A DNA stretch of 10,805 bases from Sulfurimonas sp. (GTDB taxonomy: Bacteria; Campylobacterota; Campylobacteria; Campylobacterales; Sulfurimonadaceae), in assembly GCA_027858865.1 (NCBI GenBank), contig JAQIBW010000024.1, forward strand, positions 1 through 10,805, given 5' to 3'. The translations under genes were made by a program, and so were the position numbers. A model generated the notes under the pieces. That model was given only the letters and a program-made list of their open reading frames with translations. It did not search any database and was not told where the DNA came from. Every line of letters begins with the position of its first letter. Within the stretch, counting starts at the first letter, position 1. Of this stretch, positions 1 through 6,675 are shown in pieces.

Positions 1-43
1 GAGATGGAAACTTTACTTCATATTTATTTAACTGCGGAATCAT
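1..43 (-). CDS. aat: Leucyl/phenylalanyl-tRNA-protein transferase, 5' end only (partial)
   Basis: Only the first 14 codons are present. They begin at an ATG on the minus strand (bases 43-41) and read MIPQLNKYEVKFPS before the window ends. The short lead-in followed by F-P-S is typical of Aat N-termini; E. coli Aat has FPSP at the same point, and the next base here (C) would permit Pro. Aat transfers Leu or Phe from aminoacyl-tRNA to proteins with N-terminal Lys or Arg, creating N-degrons read by ClpS. The start lies inside clpA in another frame, giving a 20-base overlap with the clpA stop at 24-26. No Shine-Dalgarno sequence is visible upstream, so translation probably depends on coupling to clpA. 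From memory, clpS-clpA-aat is also the Campylobacter jejuni order. The identification rests on few residues plus context; the rest of the gene is off the left edge. Confidence 0.72.
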   Translation of the reverse strand, partial: MIPQLNKYEVKFPS

Positions 44-2216
44 CTAATTGTTTAAATTTTAGAATAAGTTTTTTATTAAATCCTACTTCTACTTTACCAC
101 CATTCTTTAACTTACCAAATAGTATCTCATCACTAAGTTTGTTAGTAATATTATCTTGTATAAATCTTTTAAGTGGTCTAGCCCCCATCTCTTTTGAATA
201 TCCACTCTCAGCAATATAGTCTTTAGCCTTTGGAGATATTGTAACAGTGATTTTTTTCTTTTTAATGTCTAAATTTAGCTCGTTAATAAATTTAAGAACA
301 ATATCTTTAATAGTTTCAAGACTAAGTTGTTCGAAATCTACTATGGCATCTAGTCTATTCCTAAATTCAGGTGTGAAGAATGACTTTAACTCTTCATTTT
401 GTGATATGCTTTCATCTTTGTTAAAGCCCATAACATTTCTTGCACTAGCTCCAATATTTGATGTCATTATCAGTATGACATTTTGAAAATTTGCTTTATA
501 ACCGTTGTTGTCAGTAAGTGTAGCACTATCCATAATTTGGAGTAAAATATTTACTAAATCAGGATGGGCTTTTTCTATTTCATCAAGTAGTAAAACCGTA
601 TATGGATGTTTTTTTATAGCTTCAGTTAGAAGCCCACCTTGCTCAAACCCAACATATCCAGGAGGTGCTCCAACAAGCCGTGAAAGTGCATGTTTTTCCA
701 TATATTCACTCATGTCAAAGCGTTCAAAATTAACACTTAAAGTCTTACTAAGAGATATTGCTAGTTCTGTTTTTCCTACACCAGTCGGACCTGAAAACAA
801 AAATGAAGCGATAGGTTTATTCTGTGGTGTCAGACCTGCTTTAGAGATCTTAATAGCTTTTGCAACTTCCATAATTGCACGTTCTTGCCCGATTACTCTT
901 TGTTTTAAATCACTCTCTAGGTTTATTAGTGAAGCGGTTTCATCTTTTGTAACTTTTGAGCCTGAGATGCCAATAATTGATGAAATAGTTTTTTCTACGT
1001 CATAAGCAGTGACTTTTCTTTTTTTAGATTTTTTTAGATGAAATGAAGCTGCTGTTTCATCTATTATGTCGATAGCTTTATCTGGTAGGAATCTGTCAGT
1101 TATATATCTTTTAGAGAGTTCAACAGCATTTTTTAGTGCCTCATTTGTGTATGTAACATTATGATGTTTTTCATACCTACTTTTTAAGCCTTTTAAAATT
1201 TTATAACTTGTTTTTACTGATGGTTCATCAACATCTATTTTAGAAAATCTTCTACTAAGTGCCTTGTCTTTTTCAAAGCCATTTCTGTACTCTGCAAATG
1301 TTGTAGCACCCATACATTTTAGCTCTCCAGATGCAAGAGCTGGTTTAAGCTGGTTTGCTGCATCCATTGTCCCACTTGTAGCTCCAGCACCTATTAGAGT
1401 ATGAATTTCATCTATAAAAAGTATTGCATTTGGATGTGATTTTAGTTCATCCATAACACCTTTCAAACGCTTTTCAAAGTCTCCTCTATATTTTGTACCG
1501 GCAAGAAGAGCGCTTAAATCAAGTCCAAAAAGTTCTGCATCTTTTATAATGTCTGGAACATTACCACTTGAGATATTAAGTGCTAAACCTTCAGCAATAG
1601 CAGTTTTACCTACACCAGCTTCTCCAACTAAAATAGGGTTATTCTTTTTACGTCTACATAAAATCTGAACAACTCTTTTTATCTCACTATCTCTTCCAAT
1701 AACAGGATCGATTTTTCCTTCTTTAGCCTTGTTTAAAAGATTTATACAATACTTGTCTAAAAATGATTCACTATTCTCAGATATGGAATTTGTGTCATAA
1801 TGAGAGATAAGCTCCAAAATATCAAGTCTTGATATTTGATATTCATTTAAAAGTATGTAACTAAAGCTATGCTCTTCATCATATAAAGCAGCTAATAAAT
1901 CACCTATATCTGCACTTGGTTGTTGAGCACTCTGTATGTGTTTTATCATATTATCAATAAGTCTTGATAGGGCTACACTCTCATAGGGATCTTGTTTGAT
2001 ATTATCAGGAAGTGTGTCAATATTTTTTAAAATGTAGTCATGCAGAGACTCTTTCATTTTCTGGACATCACCACCGCATGTTTGGATTATTTCTGCTCCA
2101 TCTTTAGAGTTTAATAGTAGATAAAATACATGTTCTATAGTTAAGTACTCATGTCTTAACTCTTTTGCATAGAGAATTGATTTTTGAAATATATCATTTA
2201 AGTTTGTGCTTATCAT
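24..2216 (-). CDS. clpA: ATP-dependent Clp protease ATP-binding subunit ClpA
   Basis: This 730-residue AAA+ unfoldase (E. coli ClpA has 758) is a hexameric ring that unfolds substrates and feeds them to ClpP in the cytosol. It has a Clp-N repeat domain (about 1-140) that docks ClpS. The first ATPase domain has Walker A GEAGVGKT (198-205), a KYRG pore loop (242-245), Walker B ILFIDE (265-270) and arginines at 322-323. The second has Walker A GPTGVGKT (476-483), a GYVG pore loop (520-523), Walker B VLLLDE (541-546) and sensor-2 GAR (678-680). There is no long coiled-coil middle domain, which separates it from ClpB and ClpC. MGF at 596-598 sits where E. coli ClpA has its ClpP-binding IGL tripeptide, so ClpP docking is expected. 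The ATG is one base after the clpS stop and has a strong GGAGGA ribosome site inside clpS. All catalytic motifs look intact. Confidence 0.97.
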   Translation of the reverse strand: MISTNLNDIFQKSILYAKELRHEYLTIEHVFYLLLNSKDGAEIIQTCGGDVQKMKESLHDYILKNIDTLPDNIKQDPYESVALSRLIDNMIKHIQSAQQPSADIGDLLAALYDEEHSFSYILLNEYQISRLDILELISHYDTNSISENSESFLDKYCINLLNKAKEGKIDPVIGRDSEIKRVVQILCRRKKNNPILVGEAGVGKTAIAEGLALNISSGNVPDIIKDAELFGLDLSALLAGTKYRGDFEKRLKGVMDELKSHPNAILFIDEIHTLIGAGATSGTMDAANQLKPALASGELKCMGATTFAEYRNGFEKDKALSRRFSKIDVDEPSVKTSYKILKGLKSRYEKHHNVTYTNEALKNAVELSKRYITDRFLPDKAIDIIDETAASFHLKKSKKRKVTAYDVEKTISSIIGISGSKVTKDETASLINLESDLKQRVIGQERAIMEVAKAIKISKAGLTPQNKPIASFLFSGPTGVGKTELAISLSKTLSVNFERFDMSEYMEKHALSRLVGAPPGYVGFEQGGLLTEAIKKHPYTVLLLDEIEKAHPDLVNILLQIMDSATLTDNNGYKANFQNVILIMTSNIGASARNVMGFNKDESISQNEELKSFFTPEFRNRLDAIVDFEQLSLETIKDIVLKFINELNLDIKKKKITVTISPKAKDYIAESGYSKEMGARPLKRFIQDNITNKLSDEILFGKLKNGGKVEVGFNKKLILKFKQLDDSAVK

Positions 2217-2217
2217 C

Positions 2218-2517
2218 TTATTCTTCCTCCATAATAGCTATTAGTGGAAAACCATTATCTTTAGCTTTTTTGTGTACTTGCATAACTTTTGTCTCTGCGA
2301 TTTCATGAGTGTAAACACCACATAGTCCACGCTCTTTTTTATGAATATCTAGCATAATCTGTTCTGCTTGGGTATAACTTTTATGAAAAATAGTAATCAG
2401 TATATCAATTACGAAATCCATTGAAGTATAGTCATCATTTAAAAGAAAAACTTTATACCTCTTTGGATGTTTTATTTTAACTTCGTCAGAAAGTTCTAAA
2501 TCTGTATTTATAGCCAT
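2218..2517 (-). CDS. clpS: ATP-dependent Clp protease adaptor ClpS
   Basis: This 99-residue adaptor captures proteins bearing N-terminal Leu, Phe, Tyr or Trp and hands them to ClpA. The extended tail (about 1-19) is followed by the ClpS core beginning YKVFLLNDDYTSMDF. Aligned with E. coli ClpS by a constant offset of seven, the N-degron pocket residues are all present: N27, D28 and D29 (E. coli 34-36), the gatekeeper M33 (E. coli M40) and H59 (E. coli H66). A canonical hydrophobic N-degron preference is therefore expected. The gene starts with ATG preceded by an AGGGA-like ribosome site that overlaps the end of the upstream PLP-enzyme gene. It is six bases downstream of that gene and one base upstream of clpA, so it is clearly in an operon with both. 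Confidence 0.97.
   Translation of the reverse strand: MAINTDLELSDEVKIKHPKRYKVFLLNDDYTSMDFVIDILITIFHKSYTQAEQIMLDIHKKERGLCGVYTHEIAETKVMQVHKKAKDNGFPLIAIMEEE
2221..2230 (-). promoter_or_regulatory. Strong Shine-Dalgarno for clpA inside the end of clpS
   Basis: Minus-strand GGAGGA (bases 2230-2225) lies eight bases before the clpA ATG and is embedded in the last codons of clpS, which encode the Glu-rich tail. It fixes the clpA start and suggests tight translational coupling. It is the strongest ribosome site I noticed in this operon. Confidence 0.7.
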
Positions 2518-2523
2518 TGTTCC

Positions 2524-3759
2524 CTACTTTGAAGCTTGAATAAAGTCGTTAATAATATCTTCTGGGTTTTCAAGGCCTATCGAGATGCGAATCAATCCAT
2601 CACTAATGCCTAGAAATTTTCTGGTTTCTTCATCAAAATCTCTGTAAATCGTAGATGCCATATGAAGAGCTAATGTTCTATTATCTCCGATGTTTGCTGT
2701 AAGTGTAGCAAGTTTTGTATTATTTAAAAATTCAAATGCTCTTGTCTTACTTCCCATGTCTATGGTAAAGAGTGCCCCACAGCCATTTTTAAAATCACTT
2801 AAATACCTTTCATGATGTGGATGCGATTTTAAGCTAGGATGATTTATATTTAAACCACTTTCATGAAGTGCTAAAGCTACTATTTCTAGGCTGTTTGTTA
2901 TTCTAGAGAGTCTTAGAGGAAGAGTTTCTAGCCCAAGCATAGTTTGATAACTTGCGTTTGCATTTGCGCTCATACCAAGGTCTCTTAAAGCTCTCTTCTT
3001 AGCATTTACAAAGAGCGCCATTTTTCCTGCACCTTTTATAAATTTTGCCATAAAATCATATCTTGAAGCTTTTAGTTTATCATCACCGTCATTTACAGCA
3101 CGAAATACTGCACAACCACCAAGAGCAGAAGAGTTCCCAGAGATGATTTTAGTAGTAGAGTAGATGCTAATATCTGCACCAAGAGCTAAAGGAGAGATGC
3201 TAAGAGGAGTAATAGTATTGTCAACTATTAAAATAACGCCTGCTTCATTTGCTATTTGAGCTATACGTTTAATGTCTGGAAGTCGCATATTTGGGTTTCC
3301 AACACTCTCTAAAAAGCTAATATTTGTATTTTTATTTATTGCCTCTTCTATCTCTTTAAACTCATCAACATCAAAGAAGTGAGTTTTTACGCCAAAACGA
3401 GATAGAGTTTCATCAAACAGTGCGTATGTTCCCCCAAATAAACCACCTATAGAGATTATTTCATCTCCAGATGCAAGAAGTGACATACATGCTAGAGTTG
3501 TAGCTCCCATACCAGAGCTAGTTGCTATTGCCGCAACTCCTCCATCCATATCTGCCATTATCGATTCTAGTTTTGCTGTTGTAGGGTTTCCCATGCGAGA
3601 GTAGAGCGGTTTCTTAACACTCCCATCAAAAATCCCTTCTGCAATTTCAGGTGTAGAGTAAGCAAAAGATGCCGAATTAGTAATAACCGGACTTACTGCT
3701 CCCTCTTTGTTTCCAACAGACTGGACAAATTTGGTACAATACTCTTCAAAATTATTCAT
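2524..3759 (-). CDS. Cys/Met-metabolism PLP-dependent enzyme, probable O-acetyl- or O-succinylhomoserine sulfhydrylase
   Basis: This 411-residue protein belongs to the fold-type I family containing MetB, MetC, MetY, MetZ and methionine gamma-lyase. Visible landmarks are Y53-S-R with GNPT (phosphate contacts from the neighbouring subunit), SSGMGA (81-86), GLFGGTYALF (106-115), VDNT with the ring-nitrogen aspartate D180, and STTK with the Schiff-base lysine K204. A C-terminal LIRISIGLE segment carries the substrate-carboxylate arginine. Family members with this layout usually make homocysteine from an activated homoserine and sulfide. Phe at 108, where cystathionine synthases and many MetY proteins have Tyr, resembles MetZ as I recall it. 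The segment after the lysine (IISGNSSALGG) departs from the usual YIGGHG pattern, so the exact acyl donor is unclear. It is the first gene of the leftward operon, six bases before clpS, and nothing here explains a functional link to proteolysis. Confidence 0.85.
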   Translation of the reverse strand: MNNFEEYCTKFVQSVGNKEGAVSPVITNSASFAYSTPEIAEGIFDGSVKKPLYSRMGNPTTAKLESIMADMDGGVAAIATSSGMGATTLACMSLLASGDEIISIGGLFGGTYALFDETLSRFGVKTHFFDVDEFKEIEEAINKNTNISFLESVGNPNMRLPDIKRIAQIANEAGVILIVDNTITPLSISPLALGADISIYSTTKIISGNSSALGGCAVFRAVNDGDDKLKASRYDFMAKFIKGAGKMALFVNAKKRALRDLGMSANANASYQTMLGLETLPLRLSRITNSLEIVALALHESGLNINHPSLKSHPHHERYLSDFKNGCGALFTIDMGSKTRAFEFLNNTKLATLTANIGDNRTLALHMASTIYRDFDEETRKFLGISDGLIRISIGLENPEDIINDFIQASK

Positions 3760-3808
3760 TAATATATGCCTTTAAATTATAAGTGATTATACCAAAGTAG
3801 GAATAACC
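3760..3808. promoter_or_regulatory. Divergent promoter region between the PLP-enzyme/clpS/clpA operon and bioD
   Basis: This 49-base AT-rich gap is the only divergent gene boundary in the window. On the minus strand there are two perfect TATAAT boxes ten bases apart, at 3791-3786 and 3781-3776. On the plus strand TATAAG (3778-3783) overlaps the second box and could serve bioD, placing a start near 3790. Both transcription units must start in or very near this gap, so the polymerase sites probably overlap and may compete. No operator-like palindrome was recognised. Confidence 0.65.
3786..3791 (-). promoter_or_regulatory. Likely -10 box for the leftward PLP-enzyme/clpS/clpA/aat operon
   Basis: TATAAT on the minus strand. 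A TTGTCA-like -35 (minus strand, 3815-3810) lies about 18 bases upstream, inside the start of bioD. A transcript starting about seven bases downstream (near 3779) would have a leader of roughly 20 bases and keep the AAAGG ribosome site at 3773-3769. The other TATAAT (3781-3776) would start transcription at or inside that ribosome site, so this one is preferred. Confidence 0.5.
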
Positions 3809-4456
3809 TTGACAAAAAGAATTTTTATTACAGCGACAAATACAGATATTGGTAAGACTTACACAACAAAACTGCTCTTATGCGAGTTCGCATCTCGGGG
3901 TTTAAGAGTAGGTGTTATAAAGCCTATTGAAACTGGTGTAGTTGATGGTCAAGCTCCAGATGGAAGTGAACTTTTAGAGAGTGTTAAAGCATTAAACAGT
4001 GAATTTGAAAACATCTCTTTAAGTGATGTTGTACCCATCACTTACGAGCTTCCTGCCGCTCCATTTATTTCTTCAAACAATACAAAACTAGATTTCAAAT
4101 TATTAGACAAAGCGGTTGAAAAATTGGAAAAACTTTGTGATGTACTTATTATTGAAGGTGCTGGTGGACTTTATGTCCCAATTGATGAAGATACCATGAT
4201 GGTTGATTTAATACAGCACTTTAATGCTCATGCACTTCTAGTAACACACTGCTCACTCGGATGCATAAATGACACTCTTCTTAGTAAAAAAGTGCTTGAA
4301 GATAAAAATATCAAACATTTGGTAGCTTTTAATTGTCGTGAAAATGATGAGAGTTTCTCCAGCGTTTCAGAACCTTACTTCTTAAAAACAGAGTTTGATG
4401 TACTAAAAGTTAGTGAAAATATTGACACCATCTGCGATGTCTTGTATAATCTATAA
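3809..4456 (+). CDS. bioD: ATP-dependent dethiobiotin synthetase BioD
   Basis: This 215-residue enzyme closes the ureido ring of dethiobiotin from 7,8-diaminononanoate, CO2 and ATP, the step before biotin synthase. The P-loop is TNTDIGKTYTT (residues 10-20, K16 and T17). VIKPIETG supplies the substrate-contacting K38. PITYELPAAPF (76-86) matches the family's substrate-loop region, and IIEGAGGLYVPID (114-126) carries the conserved E116. The start is a TTG: the P-loop begins only ten residues in, no in-frame ATG lies upstream of it, and a GTAGGA ribosome site sits about six bases before the TTG. BioD is separated from other biotin genes, none of which are in this window. It is followed 14 bases later by pyrB. 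Family length and motifs are normal. Confidence 0.96.
   Translation: MTKRIFITATNTDIGKTYTTKLLLCEFASRGLRVGVIKPIETGVVDGQAPDGSELLESVKALNSEFENISLSDVVPITYELPAAPFISSNNTKLDFKLLDKAVEKLEKLCDVLIIEGAGGLYVPIDEDTMMVDLIQHFNAHALLVTHCSLGCINDTLLSKKVLEDKNIKHLVAFNCRENDESFSSVSEPYFLKTEFDVLKVSENIDTICDVLYNL
4445..4450 (+). promoter_or_regulatory. Possible internal -10 box for pyrB
   Basis: TATAAT, directly preceded by TG, lies in the last codons of bioD (encoding Tyr-Asn) and 21 bases before the first pyrB ATG. A start near 4457 would give a short leader. In AT-rich coding sequence such matches arise by chance, so this is only a candidate for separate pyrB transcription. Confidence 0.3.
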
Positions 4457-4470
4457 ATTAATTTAAAAAG

Positions 4471-5352
4471 ATGAGCATGAAACACTTAATCCGCACAGAT
4501 GATTTTACAGTAAAAGAAATAGAAGATATTTTTGCAGATGCAAGAAAGTTTAGTGATGGAAAATTTGATAGGATATTGCAAGATAAAATTGTAATCACAC
4601 TGTTTTTTGAAAATTCTACAAGAACTAAAAGTTCATTTGAGATAGCTGCAAAAAGATTAGGTGCCGAGATGGTTCACTTAGATGTTACCAAAAGCTCTAC
4701 AAAAAAAGGTGAGACCTTAGTAGATACTGCAATGAACTTAGATGCGATGAATCCGCATGCTATTATTGTACGTCATCAAAACTCTGGTGTTCCTAAAATC
4801 TTATCTAAGTATACTAAGTCTGCAATTATTAATGCAGGTGACGGTGCTCATGCCCATCCAACTCAAGCACTACTTGATCTCTTTACTCTAAAAGAGCATT
4901 TTGGTGATGTTAGAGACAAAAAAATCGCAATTGTTGGGGATATTAAAAACTCTAGGGTCGCCAATTCAAACATAGAGCTTTTAACTAGGTTTGGTATGGA
5001 GGTTATTTTGGTTGCTCCTCCTCATTTTTTACCAAAGACTACTCTTAGAACTACCCACTTTCTAAAAGAGATCATTGATGAGGTTGATGCTATTATGAGT
5101 CTTAGAACTCAGACAGAGAGACACTCCTCGCAAAGTTATGCTTCACTTAAAGACTATGCGAGTGATTTTTGCATAACTACAGAGTTAGTCGGTGATAGAG
5201 ACATAATACTGCTTCACCCAGGTCCTGTTCATAGAAACATAGATATTTGTGATGCACTTTTAGCAGATGAAAGATGCAAGGTTTTAGAACAAGTAACAAA
5301 TGGTGTATCTATAAGAATGGCGGTATTAAAAAAACTAATACATAATGTTTAA
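4471..5352 (+). CDS. pyrB: Aspartate carbamoyltransferase catalytic subunit
   Basis: This 293-residue enzyme condenses carbamoyl phosphate with aspartate, the committed step of pyrimidine synthesis. The carbamoyl-phosphate loop is FFENSTRTKSSFE (45-57). The mobile loop that reaches into the next subunit's active site is SSTKKGETL (75-83, with K78/K79). HPTQALLDL is at 129-137 and the aspartate-side loop is LLHPGPVHRN near residue 250. STRTK replaces the commoner STRTR; Lys there is a mild change. Two ATGs compete, at 4471 and 4477; the second gives MKHLIRTDDF, closer to how such proteins usually begin, and neither has a good ribosome site. No pyrI regulatory gene follows, so allosteric nucleotide control of the E. 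coli type is not indicated. The stop overlaps pabB by eight bases. Confidence 0.97.
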   Translation: MSMKHLIRTDDFTVKEIEDIFADARKFSDGKFDRILQDKIVITLFFENSTRTKSSFEIAAKRLGAEMVHLDVTKSSTKKGETLVDTAMNLDAMNPHAIIVRHQNSGVPKILSKYTKSAIINAGDGAHAHPTQALLDLFTLKEHFGDVRDKKIAIVGDIKNSRVANSNIELLTRFGMEVILVAPPHFLPKTTLRTTHFLKEIIDEVDAIMSLRTQTERHSSQSYASLKDYASDFCITTELVGDRDIILLHPGPVHRNIDICDALLADERCKVLEQVTNGVSIRMAVLKKLIHNV

Positions 5353-6280
5353 GTATCTTAACTCTCTTGGTAGAGAGAGAAAGCCTTTTTTATTTATCAG
5401 TGATTTCCTAGCGCAAAATATTGAAGTAATACCATTAGATGAACTGTCTTCTCATGACATAGAATTTTGTATCAATGAAGATTATACGCATAAAAAACAC
5501 AAACAATTTTTTCAAAAAGATGACATTGGATATGAGAGTTACAAAAAAAAGTTTGATAAAATAATCGAGCATATTAAATCAGGTGACACATACCTCTTAA
5601 ACCTGACAGCTGAGACAAAAATTCACTCTGACTTAACTCTAAAAGAGATATATAACTACGCAAATGCTCACTATAAGTTAAGATATAAAGGTAAGTTTGT
5701 ATGTTTTTCTCCTGAGAAATTTGTTCGCATAAACGACTCTACTATTCATACATACCCAATGAAGGGGACAATAGACGCATCTATAGAAGATGCAAAGAAT
5801 AAAATACTTCATGATGAAAAAGAGATGGCAGAGCATATTATGGTGGTTGATTTACTTAGAAATGATCTTTCTATAATAGCAACAAATGTGAAAGTTGAAG
5901 ATTTCAGGTATGTTCAAAAAATTGATTCTGGTAAAAAAGAACTTTTACAAGTCAGTTCCCATATTAGCGGTAATGTTGGTGAAAATTGGCATGGAAAAAT
6001 CGGAAATATACTAAAATCACTTCTTCCAGCTGGTAGTATAAGCGGAACACCAAAAAAAAGCACTTTAGAGATTATAAAAGATGTTGAAGGCTATGAGAGA
6101 GGTTTCTTTAGTGGTGTTTTTGGCATCTATGATGGAAAATCTTTTGATAGCGGTGTAATGATTCGATATGTTGAGAAAACAGAAGATGGGTACATTTATA
6201 AAAGTGGTGGAGGCATAACATTGGATAGTGATGCTTTGCTAGAATATAATGAACTTTTAGACAAAGTTTACCTACCTTGA
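5345..6280 (+). CDS. pabB: Aminodeoxychorismate synthase component I (PabB), short form
   Basis: PabB converts chorismate plus ammonia, normally delivered by the PabA glutaminase, to 4-amino-4-deoxychorismate for folate synthesis. At 311 residues it is much shorter than E. coli PabB (about 450): the N-terminal half is reduced and the chorismate-binding domain fills about 65-311. Motifs include IKSGDTYLLNLT (77-88), YPMKGT (137-142), a central helix ending VVDLLRND (167-174), LPAGSISGTPK (227-237) and a Gly-rich GGGITLDSD near the C-terminus. K140 in YPMKGT is the residue that marks PabB: anthranilate synthases have Ala there, and E. coli PabB uses this lysine (K274). The gene overlaps pyrB by eight bases, suggesting coupling. 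It is not fused to a PabC lyase domain, and neither PabA nor PabC is encoded here. Confidence 0.93.
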   Translation: MFKYLNSLGRERKPFLFISDFLAQNIEVIPLDELSSHDIEFCINEDYTHKKHKQFFQKDDIGYESYKKKFDKIIEHIKSGDTYLLNLTAETKIHSDLTLKEIYNYANAHYKLRYKGKFVCFSPEKFVRINDSTIHTYPMKGTIDASIEDAKNKILHDEKEMAEHIMVVDLLRNDLSIIATNVKVEDFRYVQKIDSGKKELLQVSSHISGNVGENWHGKIGNILKSLLPAGSISGTPKKSTLEIIKDVEGYERGFFSGVFGIYDGKSFDSGVMIRYVEKTEDGYIYKSGGGITLDSDALLEYNELLDKVYLP

Positions 6281-6288
6281 TAAGATAT

Positions 6289-6672
6289 ATGAAGTTAAGG
6301 CAAAATGTTTTATATTTTATTTTGGCACTTTTCCTTCATCTAGTCTTGCTGTACCTTTTTGTTTTAGGTTTATACTTTATTTATTTTTTAGCTCTATTTA
6401 GTGTGGCTTTTCTTTTGTATAAATATTACACCTTTTTTTCATACAAAGTATTTCTTCCTCTTCTTTTTTTCATTATAATTTTAGTAAATCTAAATATATA
6501 TGATGAGTATCTATTTGAGCTTTATCTGTATTTTGATGCAGTTGATAAAAATCTACATATTCAGAGGGAAGTTATGTATGGATTGACAACTCTTCATCTG
6601 CTATTTTTAACTAATTTAAAAAAATTTGATAATTTTTGGGTTATAATAGATAAAAAGTTATTTAGGATTTAA
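6289..6672 (+). CDS. Small hydrophobic membrane protein of unknown function
   Basis: I do not recognise this protein. From the ATG at 6289 it is 127 residues. An in-frame TTG at 6277, overlapping the pabB stop as TTGA, would add four residues; neither start has a clear ribosome site. The first 70 residues are very rich in Leu, Phe, Tyr and Val and fit about three membrane helices (roughly 6-24, 25-43 and 54-70), with a Tyr-Lys-Tyr-Tyr break between the second and third. The last 55 residues are mixed polar and hydrophobic, with charged clusters, and probably cytoplasmic or peripheral. No catalytic motif, cysteine pair or signal-peptide cleavage site is apparent. It sits between pabB and tal, eight bases after one and three before the other, so it is co-transcribed with metabolic genes without an obvious shared role. 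Intact reading through an AT-rich stretch supports a real gene. Confidence 0.75.
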   Translation: MKLRQNVLYFILALFLHLVLLYLFVLGLYFIYFLALFSVAFLLYKYYTFFSYKVFLPLLFFIIILVNLNIYDEYLFELYLYFDAVDKNLHIQREVMYGLTTLHLLFLTNLKKFDNFWVIIDKKLFRI

Positions 6673-6675
6673 TAT

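Noticed and set aside
505..1005. Open frame of 166 codons on the plus strand inside clpA, and others at 4-219 and 247-486
   Set aside because: They lie antisense to clpA, whose domains are intact and well conserved; their translations are Ser/Phe-rich with no recognisable domain, as expected of antisense shadows.
2524..3759. Idea that the PLP enzyme is inactive because of the unusual sequence around its lysine
   Set aside because: The Schiff-base lysine, the aspartate for the pyridine nitrogen, the YSR pair and the C-terminal arginine segment are all present, so an active enzyme is the simpler reading.
3776..3781. Second minus-strand TATAAT as the main promoter of the PLP-enzyme operon
   Set aside because: Transcription would begin at or inside the AAAGG ribosome site, leaving an almost leaderless message; the box ten bases upstream fits better.
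3809..3814. Perfect TTGACA on the plus strand, resembling a -35 box
   Set aside because: It is the TTG start and following codon of bioD, with no matching -10 at a suitable distance downstream.
4471..5352. STRTK instead of STRTR in PyrB as a sign of a different carbamoyltransferase
   Set aside because: The HPTQ motif, the mobile loop with paired lysines and the HPGPVHRN segment all point to aspartate carbamoyltransferase; Arg to Lys here is a mild change.
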